Of a stretch of DNA of 64,000 nucleotides, positions 39,332 through 46,180 are shown piece by piece. The first letter of the stretch is position 1. Every line of letters starts with the position of its first letter. The notes beneath the pieces are model-generated. The model was not told the DNA's origin. It did not search any database and saw only the letters and a list, made by a program, of their open reading frames with translations. The stretch is from Pedobacter sp. AK013. GTDB taxonomy: Bacteria; Bacteroidota; Bacteroidia; Sphingobacteriales; Sphingobacteriaceae. Location: assembly GCF_014205835.1 (NCBI RefSeq), contig NZ_JACHCQ010000001.1, forward strand, positions 248,001-312,000, written 5' to 3'. The translations under genes were made by a program, and so were the position numbers.

Positions 39332-39403
39332 TTATGAAAAGACATTTGTACGCAACAGCTCACCTCGCATATGCGTTATTTGGTCAAGAAAGCCGCTAAA
39401 TGC

Positions 39404-39443
39404 AAAAAAAGCCTGCAAATAAACAATTTGCAGGCTTTTTTTG
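39404..39443. terminator. Strong bidirectional terminator
   Basis: AAAAAAAGCCTGCAAAT, a 5-nt loop and ATTTGCAGGCTTTTTTT: a perfect 17-bp stem with A and T runs on both sides. It separates locus 1 from the minus-strand cassette. The gene it originally served is not present; a short KKAAK-like coding end just upstream may be its remnant. Confidence 0.8.
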
Positions 39444-39624
39444 TTTTTCAGTATTTCCTGATACTGATTCCAGTGGGCGATACGAGGGAAAACTTGAACC
39501 GCTTTATAGATGATTTAAGGGTTTTGATTGATTTAAGAAAGAATCAAAGCAAGGATACGGGGTAAAAGTTGAACCAAGTTACGGTATGTAACAAGGCCTT
39601 AGAACTTTAAATTACTTCCGAATA
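39444..39624. other. Short boundary region with a gene fragment
   Basis: A plus-strand frame ends TRENLNRFIDDLRVLIDLRK then NQSKDTG stop (~39478-39565). It looks like the 3' tail of a lost gene. It is followed by ACGGGGTAAAA (39557-39567), one copy of an 11-bp direct repeat whose other copy is at 41681-41691. Confidence 0.35.
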
Positions 39625-40266
39625 CTAGGCTACCCTGTCGCATTGTTCTGGTAAACGACAGAAATGGTATGATAGCTTGAAATTCAAAAGGTAAAAGCCA
39701 TAATGATCCAAAGAAGCAATCCTTTCTTCATCAATTGTCTCTATCAGACTTTCCATCTCTTCTATTGGAAACCAAAATATCTTATCCAAAAGTGCAATCC
39801 TATCACTTTCATTTTCCTTAATCTTTGGTAAATAAAAAATGTTTGAATAAAACTGGCTTTTAACATTTTTTTTAAATGTTTCTAGCTTATCGCCTGATAA
39901 ACCATTAATTGAGAGGTCTGATAGAAACTCCTCCAAATTTATTAAAGGAGCAAACAAGCATTGTTTAGGATTTACGTCTCTTTTATTTTCTAACGAAATG
40001 TCACAAGTATTGCTAAGTATTAAACCTTCGATATAAGTTTTTTCATAACTAGCCGTACTTGAATTCCAATTAGCCATCCTAACGTCTAAAATAATATCAC
40101 CTTGAAGAAAGTACTTATGGCCAAAGTCCCTATAGAAATTGTCATATGAAATTTCACTCCTATTTTCAGGATAAAACTGTTCAATCCCTTGTTGTAGGCG
40201 GCCTTTATTCTCACTCGTTAGATAAGAAGGCAACAATTCAACCCAAGAGCGCTCACCAAATGCCAT
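39625..40266 (-). CDS. Cassette gene 3: uncharacterised 213-aa protein with LSNTCDIS motif
   Basis: 213 aa, no signal peptide, no membrane helix; probably cytoplasmic. The clearest feature is a central GDIILDVRM strand followed about 30 residues later by IEGLILSNTCDISLENKRDV and CLFAPLI. A serine-x-x-Cys-Asp motif of this kind, next to a conserved Pro-Leu strand, recurs in uncharacterised bacterial proteins as I recall, but I cannot name the family. The N-terminal part (FGERSWVELLPSYLTSENKG) is polar and the C-terminal part is helical, with EEMESLIETIDEERI. It starts 1 bp after the stop of gene 2 and is the last gene of the three-gene unit, so it is surely translated with it. Confidence 0.75.
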   Translation of the reverse strand: MAFGERSWVELLPSYLTSENKGRLQQGIEQFYPENRSEISYDNFYRDFGHKYFLQGDIILDVRMANWNSSTASYEKTYIEGLILSNTCDISLENKRDVNPKQCLFAPLINLEEFLSDLSINGLSGDKLETFKKNVKSQFYSNIFYLPKIKENESDRIALLDKIFWFPIEEMESLIETIDEERIASLDHYGFYLLNFKLSYHFCRLPEQCDRVA

Positions 40267-40267
40267 A

Positions 40268-40615
40268 TTACAACCTATTGGGTCTAGTTGGCTTAGTTTT
40301 TAAAGCCTTTTGAAGGGTTTGGTTGAGCACATTCTGCTCAAAATCGCTAAGAAGCTTAGTATCGCCAAATAAATTTTTTGAAAGATGTTGAATTGTATCC
40401 CTATATTTTAGAAAGTCTACATTATCTTGCTCAAAATAAAGAAAAGCGAACTGTGTTTGAGGTATATCTTCGTCTGAAAACCTGGGAAATTCTGTCACAA
40501 ATATATCTAATACTTCTGTTTTCACAGGAGATACTAAAACACTTTCATTTTCCAAGCTTATACAAGAAAACATACTTGGCTGATAGTTGGTCGGTATAAA
40601 TCCAGAAAAATCCAT
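40268..40615 (-). CDS. Cassette gene 2: small uncharacterised acidic protein
   Basis: 115 aa, acidic in the middle (EFPRFSDEDIPQTQFAFLYF) and basic at the end (KALKTKPTRPNRL). There are no transmembrane segments or recognisable motifs. Its ATG overlaps the stop codon of gene 1 by one base (TAATG), and its stop is 1 bp before gene 3, an arrangement that indicates strict co-translation. The small size, charge and position between two larger proteins would suit an adaptor, antitoxin or regulatory subunit; this is inference from layout only. Confidence 0.75.
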   Translation of the reverse strand: MDFSGFIPTNYQPSMFSCISLENESVLVSPVKTEVLDIFVTEFPRFSDEDIPQTQFAFLYFEQDNVDFLKYRDTIQHLSKNLFGDTKLLSDFEQNVLNQTLQKALKTKPTRPNRL

Positions 40616-41343
40616 TATAATGTTTGTCTAAGTTTTTCAGTAATTATTGATTCGAAAAAATCCCTGACAGGATTTTTTATATCTTGAGACATTGTCTTCC
40701 AGTCGCTTATAGGCCTACCCATTGTTACTGTTCCCACAGCTCCACATTCCAACATTATACTTTTCGTATTTTGCTTGGCTGTCGGTTGTGGATTGATTTT
40801 AAAATTGAGGACTATTCCATTTGTTGCAACATAATTTTTAGATACCTGCACCGCAGCCTCTCTCCCAAACGTGTTAAAAGGAGGTGAAACTACTGTAAAA
40901 TAATCAGACAAAGGGTCTTCCGCAATTATTTCGAAACTGTTCAGATAAACAACCTGACAGGTCTGTATTTTATCGTATATGCCCAGCTCAAGATACTTTT
41001 CCATAAACGGCTGCATAAGCGACTCATTAAACACCTCCCAACTTTCATAAGTGTTTACAATATGAAAAGTAACATAAGAATTACCCATAGAAATAGCATA
41101 ATTCTTCTCTGGGTTTCTAAAAATCATTTGCGTTTCAGCTTCTTGAACATTAGGAGTAATCGGAACACCATTATTCAAATTCCCTATTTCGAAAACAATC
41201 CCCTTTTTTTCTTGCCTCAAAGAAAAACCATCTGCTTGAATTTTATCATAAAATTGACCGAAGAAGCCACTGTCCCATTTTATGGGGCCTGGAAGAAATT
41301 TAAAAGTGCAAAGCACTTCTTTGAGGTGTTTATTTGAATACAT
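40615..41343 (-). CDS. Cassette gene 1: TIGR04255-like family protein
   Basis: About 242 aa from Met at 41343 (Met at 41346 and 41358 are also in frame). The start was chosen because a -7 element ends at 41360, so transcripts should begin near 41354, excluding 41358. The sequence fits TIGR04255, a sporadically distributed family: an opening HLKEVLCTFKF strand, PIKWDSGFFGQFYDKI, RNPEKNYAISMGNSYVTFHI in the middle and the C-terminal LECGAVGTVTMGRPISDWKT and DFFESIITEKLRQTL. The family has no assigned function; its patchy spread suggests horizontal transfer. It heads the three-gene unit. Confidence 0.75.
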   Translation of the reverse strand: MYSNKHLKEVLCTFKFLPGPIKWDSGFFGQFYDKIQADGFSLRQEKKGIVFEIGNLNNGVPITPNVQEAETQMIFRNPEKNYAISMGNSYVTFHIVNTYESWEVFNESLMQPFMEKYLELGIYDKIQTCQVVYLNSFEIIAEDPLSDYFTVVSPPFNTFGREAAVQVSKNYVATNGIVLNFKINPQPTAKQNTKSIMLECGAVGTVTMGRPISDWKTMSQDIKNPVRDFFESIITEKLRQTL

Positions 41344-41359
41344 CATTCGATTAGGCATG

Positions 41360-41394
41360 CAAAGTTATAAAATTCTTATTATAAAATCACAAAA
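41360..41394 (-). promoter_or_regulatory. Promoter of the three-gene cassette
   Basis: Minus strand: TTTTG (41390-41394), 22 bp, then TAACTTTG (41360-41367), an exact match to TAnnTTTG. The implied transcript starts at most ~10 nt before the ATGs at 41346 and 41343, so the mRNA is nearly leaderless. Confidence 0.55.
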
Positions 41395-41693
41395 TACATA
41401 CTTACACAAGTTAAACAAATATTACATTCTTTATTGCTCTTTAACACTAATTAACAAATTCGACGCTTAAAAGATTTTATAAAATCAATGCAAAGCACCT
41501 AGTGTATTTATATATTACGAATCGAACCATTACACAAATAAATCAAACTACTAAAAAACAAGAAATTAACAAATAATAAGACTGGGTAAAACAAAACAAT
41601 TTTCGTTTATCCCAGTATGCTTGCCCCAACGGGGCTCGAACCAAAACAGGTCTCTATTTACTTTAATCGAGGGTTAAAAAACGGGGTAAAAAT
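41395..41693. other. AT-rich gap between the cassette and ssrA, with a tRNA-end-like fragment
   Basis: On the minus strand ~41622-41648 reads TTTTGGTTCGAGCCCCGTTG then GGGC, which has the T-loop core GGTTCGAGCCCC but no foldable cloverleaf around it, as in a leftover attachment-site fragment. ACGGGGTAAAA at 41681-41691 is the second copy of the direct repeat at 39557. The rest is AT-rich with no open frame that I believe. Confidence 0.4.
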
Positions 41694-41726
41694 AAAAACG
41701 TCCTTCACGATATCATGAAAGACGTT
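41694..41726 (-). terminator. Terminator of ssrA
   Basis: Minus-strand stem AACGTCTTTCA / TGAAGGACGTT around TGATATCG, then TTTATTTTT; it starts right after the tmRNA 3' end. Confidence 0.85.
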
Positions 41727-41728
41727 AG

Positions 41729-42092
41729 TGGAGCCGAAGGGAGTCGAACCCTTGTCCAGTTGTGAGATAAATTATACCTTCTACATGCTTATTTTTCAGT
41801 TGATTTTCGGGAAATAAACGGGCTGAAAACCGACCTTGTTTAAATCCTTAGATACTTTATCTCACTTTAAGTCGTATCTCCTTAAAGCCAGCTTTGTTGT
41901 TTCGATGCCCCAGATTCTAACCCAACAATGCAGCAGTTAGAGGGACAAAAGCTAAGCTAGTTCTAAACTAGGCAGCTAAGGCGTAAGTATTTTCGCCAAC
42001 TAAAATGTGATCGTTCACTTTAAGTGCTCTCCGAACAACGCACTGCATGCTAACATAACTTTCGCCACCCCGTCAAATCCAAGAACGGCCCC
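41729..42092 (-). ncRNA. ssrA: Transfer-messenger RNA
   Basis: The 5' end GGGGCCGTTCTTGGATTTGA then CGGGG is the conserved tmRNA start, and the 3' end GGGTTCGACTCCCTTCGGCT then CCA folds as the tRNA-like T-arm. GGGGCCG pairs with CGGCTCC to close the acceptor stem; CCA is not encoded in full. The reading frame at 41968-41997 (minus) gives the tag GENTYALAA followed by TAG, in the Bacteroidota style (G-E-x-x-YALAA). With SmpB, tmRNA frees ribosomes stalled on broken messages and marks the peptides for proteolysis. It is about 364 nt and complete, with its own promoter and terminator. tmRNA genes are common integration sites for islands, which is relevant to the cassette next door. Confidence 0.96.
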
Positions 42093-42126
42093 AGAAAAAG
42101 TTCTCCCGGCAAAAAATACCAGACCA

Positions 42127-42157
42127 CAAATATACGAAAAACTGTGTTAAATAACAA
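42127..42157 (-). promoter_or_regulatory. ssrA promoter
   Basis: Minus strand: TTG (42155-42157), exactly 20 bp, then TATATTTG (42127-42134), a perfect TAnnTTTG. Transcription would start about 28 nt before the mature 5' end, leaving a short leader for processing. Confidence 0.8.
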
Positions 42158-42252
42158 TTTTACCTCATTTGCCCATAAAAAAGGAATGTACCAGACTAAA
42201 GCCGGCATACTATAATTCTAATTTACCGGATGATATTTATGCTATTTTATAA

Positions 42253-43269
42253 TCATCTGGTGGTTGAATCCCTGACGATGAAATGTGCCGGGACAGTTAC
42301 TTTTTGTACAGCCCTCTCCTCTAAAGGTTTGTTGAGCAAACTGAGCAGTACCCCGATGGATTGCCGCGCAAGTTCAGATATAGGCTGAGCAACTGCGGTT
42401 ATAGTTGGGGCATAAAAATCGAAAACCTGATGATCATCAAATGCAATAATGCCCATTTTACCGGGTATATGGTATCCGAGCTGGTTGATCGCTTTCATAC
42501 CACTAAAAGTAAGATAATTGGTAGCAAAGTAAATAGCATCGATCCTTTTGTTCTGCTTAAGGAATTTAACAAGCTGCTTAACTGTTTGCGCGGGATCATT
42601 TCCATAAGGCACTTTTTCTATAATAACTTCCAACCCATATTCGGCCATTGCCCTGGTATAGCCCAGTTTTCTTTCTTCCATCTGGCTCTGGTTACTATCC
42701 AGCGTAATAAATGCAATATGGGCAAAAGCATTTTCTGCCAGGTATTTGGAAGCATTATAGCTGGCTTTAAAATTATCGAGGATTACGTAGCTTGATTCAA
42801 TATCAGGGTAATACCTATCGAAAAGTACAACGGGAGATCCTTCATCAATAAGTGCCTGAATTTCTTTTTCCATCCCAGGCGGAGGGGTTATGATGTAACC
42901 ATCTACATTGCGGTCTCTAAATAGCTGGATCAACTCCCTGGTTTTATCCGGATCATTATCGGTGCTACAATAGAAAATCTTATACCCGCTCTGGTAGGCA
43001 ATTTCCTCTATATGATAGGCCATCTGTGCAAAAAAATAATCGGATATTTTTTCCACCATCAGGCCAATAATCATGGTTTTACCAGTGCTCAGGCTCTGGG
43101 CCAGGCGGCTTGGTTTATATCCGTTCTCATCAATGTACTGCAATACTTTTTCGGTCAAAGCCAAACTGATACGTTTCTCTTTTGCTTTACCATTGATAAT
43201 GAAGGAAATTGTAGACTTTGAAATATTCAGGGCAGTTGCTATATCGCCTATGGAAATCTTTTTTGCCAT
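42253..43269 (-). CDS. LacI-family transcriptional repressor of locus 2
   Basis: 338 aa. N-terminal helix-turn-helix and hinge: ISIGDIATALNISKSTISFI with NGKAKEKRISLALTEKVLQY next. Effector domain of the periplasmic-binding type: IIGLMVEKISDYFFAQMAYH, VDGYIITPPPGMEKEI, GSPVVLFDRYYPDIE, HIAFITLDSN and MGIIAFDDHQVFDFYAPTITAVAQP. It should bind a sugar or sugar derivative from catabolism and release an operator. It is the last gene of the beta-helix/lyase/hydrolase operon (26 bp after the hydrolase), so it would control its own operon through the palindrome at 48129-48138. Confidence 0.95.
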   Translation of the reverse strand: MAKKISIGDIATALNISKSTISFIINGKAKEKRISLALTEKVLQYIDENGYKPSRLAQSLSTGKTMIIGLMVEKISDYFFAQMAYHIEEIAYQSGYKIFYCSTDNDPDKTRELIQLFRDRNVDGYIITPPPGMEKEIQALIDEGSPVVLFDRYYPDIESSYVILDNFKASYNASKYLAENAFAHIAFITLDSNQSQMEERKLGYTRAMAEYGLEVIIEKVPYGNDPAQTVKQLVKFLKQNKRIDAIYFATNYLTFSGMKAINQLGYHIPGKMGIIAFDDHQVFDFYAPTITAVAQPISELARQSIGVLLSLLNKPLEERAVQKVTVPAHFIVRDSTTR

Positions 43270-43295
43270 TACCGGAAATTAGATAAAGTGACCGA

Positions 43296-44900
43296 TCAGT
43301 TAATTATCGAAAATGTCCTTTGAACCGGAACAGCCGATTGAACCTGCTTCGCTGGAGTATTATATCCATATTGCCACGCTACCAGCGTAACTTTTAATGG
43401 CAACTTGCTTCTGGGGGGGATGCCTGTAAAATAAAGTATGCCGTTTACAATTTCTGCAGGTCCTTCCTTTACAAAATACTGTAAGGGCAATCCAGCGTCA
43501 GAATGGGCAATTAATTTTAAGGATTTCACAGATTTTTTCTGGTCGGGAATTTCAGGGAAAATAATTTGCTGCGGCATCCCTTTCAGGTTGGTAAGGGGAA
43601 TCTTCATATTTGCCTGTTGTACCGATGAACGATATTTAGTGTCGCCTTTCTGACTGGCCATTAGCCAGATATCATTGCTCCGCTTACTGTTATTAAATCC
43701 CATTCTGTAAAAGGATAACTGAAATGTGGAGTCATTGATTTTCTTGACTGGCCCACAAATCCTGGAAATCACAATTTTCTCTTCAGGACGATAACGCACA
43801 TCAATCTGATGGGTTGTGGTATCGGTATTTATAGCCGAAACATGAAAGGTAATTCCATCTGCAAGAGGATGAAAAAGTGGTCTGAAACCAGCGGCTCCTG
43901 CAGAAGGCAAGAGTTTGCCCTGTTGCGTGAATCCGATTGTACGTTTTATTTTTGCCCGCGCAGCTCGATACAGATCCTCAGTTACCTTGGCCATCTGCGC
44001 ATCAAATACCCATCCGGCCTCCGCCTTGTTTCCCTTATAATCATTATAAGGCGCTGAAATGGCATTTGGCCATTCGTTTCTCCTCCATCTATCCACCAGC
44101 CATCCTTTTTGAGGCTTAACAGCAGAAAGTATAGGAAAAGTACGTAAAGGTGTTTTTTGGGGAAGCCGGGCTTTTACCGCTTTCGAGATAAACAAATTAA
44201 GGTAGTTAACCAGTTCATCAGAATAGTCAAAGTGACCATGACCAGCATCGCAAAGTAATGCAATGGGCGTATTGGGATTATCTTTTCTATATTTTATTGC
44301 CGGGTTAATGCGTCCCTCTATCCATTCATCTTCACCCATCACAAAAAGCCCGGGGATACCGTTTAAATTTCTTTGGCCCCAATCAGGATTGGGCTTGCCG
44401 CTCCCGGTCATATTGGTTAATGGCGCATCGCCATGAATGGATAACACGGCAATTGTACGATCGGGATTAAAAGCAGCGAAATTCCAGGGATAGCTTGCCG
44501 CAGCAGAGTGCCCTATGGGGATAACCGGAGCGAATGCGAGTTCCTCGTAACCAGATAGTTCTGCGAGGTTTTTCATTGTTCCGAAAAAAACTGCCGAGGA
44601 GCTGAGGTTAAAAACCATATCGACCGACGGCGTAATCCAGATTTCTGCAAGGCCAAGCACAGAAAGATTTTTTCTAAAAGCACTATGCTCCAATATCCCT
44701 TCTTCAAGCATGTTGTGCTGGCCAATAACCACACCCCTTACCTGTTTACAGTCAGGCGGTATCCATAAAAATGCCGTCGGCTTTTCTCCTGTTTCGGAAG
44801 AAATATTACCCGGTACGGAAACAGACCATTGCCATTCTGCAGCAAAAATGTTTTGCCACAGCAATAAAAAAGTAAAGCAGATAAAAATTACTCTGTACAT
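43296..44900 (-). CDS. Secreted alpha/beta-hydrolase-like esterase (putative) of locus 2
   Basis: 534 aa. Signal peptide (1-20, ending IFA), then an alpha/beta-hydrolase domain (~40-235): GVVIGQHNM for the oxyanion region, nucleophile elbow GHSAAA with Ser132, and DAGHGHFDYSDELV with a candidate catalytic His (220 or 222). The remaining 300 residues form beta-rich domains with FPIL, FHVSAINTDTTTHQIDVRYR and a C-terminal Ig-like region. It is probably an esterase removing acetyl or methyl groups from the polysaccharide cut by the lyase-like enzymes. The class of carbohydrate esterase is not clear. It is transcribed after the lyase-like gene (67 bp gap) and before lacI. Confidence 0.7.
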   Translation of the reverse strand: MYRVIFICFTFLLLWQNIFAAEWQWSVSVPGNISSETGEKPTAFLWIPPDCKQVRGVVIGQHNMLEEGILEHSAFRKNLSVLGLAEIWITPSVDMVFNLSSSAVFFGTMKNLAELSGYEELAFAPVIPIGHSAAASYPWNFAAFNPDRTIAVLSIHGDAPLTNMTGSGKPNPDWGQRNLNGIPGLFVMGEDEWIEGRINPAIKYRKDNPNTPIALLCDAGHGHFDYSDELVNYLNLFISKAVKARLPQKTPLRTFPILSAVKPQKGWLVDRWRRNEWPNAISAPYNDYKGNKAEAGWVFDAQMAKVTEDLYRAARAKIKRTIGFTQQGKLLPSAGAAGFRPLFHPLADGITFHVSAINTDTTTHQIDVRYRPEEKIVISRICGPVKKINDSTFQLSFYRMGFNNSKRSNDIWLMASQKGDTKYRSSVQQANMKIPLTNLKGMPQQIIFPEIPDQKKSVKSLKLIAHSDAGLPLQYFVKEGPAEIVNGILYFTGIPPRSKLPLKVTLVAWQYGYNTPAKQVQSAVPVQRTFSIIN

Positions 44901-44967
44901 ATCACTTTAGATCAGTATATTATCAGGTTCCAACGCTATTTTAAGTTATTATTTGCTGTCCAGATCA

Positions 44968-46176
44968 CTACGGGTGAGGCAGGGAAAAGAAAAGCGTTCC
45001 GAAACCTGCATTGTCGGCATTAAATCCTGCCCCTTCGGGTCTCAATTCATCTGCTGCCCGTTTGGTATAGCGGTATTGATCTGCAGGTATACCCTTTACC
45101 CGGAAAGCATAATGGTTGTATACCTGTTCAAAGATCGAGCGCAGCTTTCCTCTCCCATTGATGGATATCTTATCGGCAGGAAACCTGCCACTGATATCGT
45201 TATATGGCTGAAAAGGTACATCTTCTCCAAGATTATACCGGGCTGTATACTCAAACCCCTTAAGCAACCTGTTCTGCGTAAAACTGTACATATCCATCCC
45301 CTGGTTCCACCCAATTTCGCACATTTCTGCCAGATGGCCGATTCCAAGCATACAGTGTGGCTGATCGCGCCCACTCTCCTGACACTGACCATCTTCATTT
45401 ACGACATAATGCAGCAGGCTACCATTTCCGGGACCCTTATAGTAGAAATCAACTGCACGGTCGAACATTTCATGATCATCATTAAAAACAGCAATAGCCA
45501 TCATCCCTTTCATACAGGCCAGATCCCAGTTACCGTGGGCCCAAAGTGCAAAATACTGGATGGGCGGATAAAACACATCCCTGAACATCACTTTGCATTT
45601 TTCGATATCCTCCTGTTTCCATTTAGGGTAAGTAGCCCGCATAATCTCTGCGGCACTGGCCATCTTAAAAACATTCAGTCCTGCCCCTAACTCTACATCT
45701 GTTCCATCAAAAACTTTAAAAGTATCAGACCAGGCATTTATTATTTTTATGGCAGTTTTAGCATGGGCTTCATCGCCTGTAATACTCCACATTATTGCAT
45801 TTTGATATGCGGCACAGACATCTTTTTCGAGATTTCCTATATTTTTACCAGCTCCAATCAGTAAGCTACGCTCTACATGCTGAACGGCATGAGGTTCGCA
45901 GGAAGCGCTTGACCACGGGTGCGATTTGAATTTCTCAAAGGCACTCTTCCACGGTTCCCTGCCTATGGCCACCATATCTTTCATCCGCTGTAGATCACTA
46001 CTTGAGTGCAACAGGCCAGGATGAGTAAAAGGTTTTGGATGGTACGCAACTGTTGCCCCCAGCTTCAGTACCTGCCCATACGTATCCGCTATAAAGAGAA
46101 AAAAGACGATAAAGGTTAACATCCACTTACAATGACGGATTAACCTGCTACAAACATTTAAACTATGCATGCTCAA
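44968..46176 (-). CDS. Alginate-lyase-superfamily polysaccharide lyase (PL38-like, copy 1)
   Basis: 402 aa. Signal peptide near the N-terminus (LTFIVFFLFIADTYGQ), then an alpha/alpha-toroid of the alginate lyase superfamily: HPGLLHSSSDLQRMKDMV, CAAYQNAIMWSITGDEAH, NAWSDTFKVFDGTDVELGAG, HGNWDLACMKGMMAIAVF and the signature VNEDGQCQESGRDQPHCMLG (~275-295). I recall this motif from PL38-type enzymes, including glucuronan/alginate-active ones, but the exact family is my recollection. It cleaves a uronic-acid glycosidic bond by beta-elimination. It is 4 bp upstream of the beta-helix gene's end in the same operon. Copy 2 (48429-49559) is a clear paralogue. Confidence 0.78.
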   Translation of the reverse strand: MSMHSLNVCSRLIRHCKWMLTFIVFFLFIADTYGQVLKLGATVAYHPKPFTHPGLLHSSSDLQRMKDMVAIGREPWKSAFEKFKSHPWSSASCEPHAVQHVERSLLIGAGKNIGNLEKDVCAAYQNAIMWSITGDEAHAKTAIKIINAWSDTFKVFDGTDVELGAGLNVFKMASAAEIMRATYPKWKQEDIEKCKVMFRDVFYPPIQYFALWAHGNWDLACMKGMMAIAVFNDDHEMFDRAVDFYYKGPGNGSLLHYVVNEDGQCQESGRDQPHCMLGIGHLAEMCEIGWNQGMDMYSFTQNRLLKGFEYTARYNLGEDVPFQPYNDISGRFPADKISINGRGKLRSIFEQVYNHYAFRVKGIPADQYRYTKRAADELRPEGAGFNADNAGFGTLFFSLPHP

Positions 46177-46180
46177 TATT

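Noticed and set aside
41622..41648. Possible tRNA gene between the cassette and ssrA
   Set aside because: Only a T-loop-like core is present; no anticodon arm or acceptor stem can be folded. Reported as a fragment.
44953..45690. 245-aa plus-strand frame opposite the PL38-like lyase gene
   Set aside because: Shadow of a gene with signal peptide and conserved ESGRDQPH motif.
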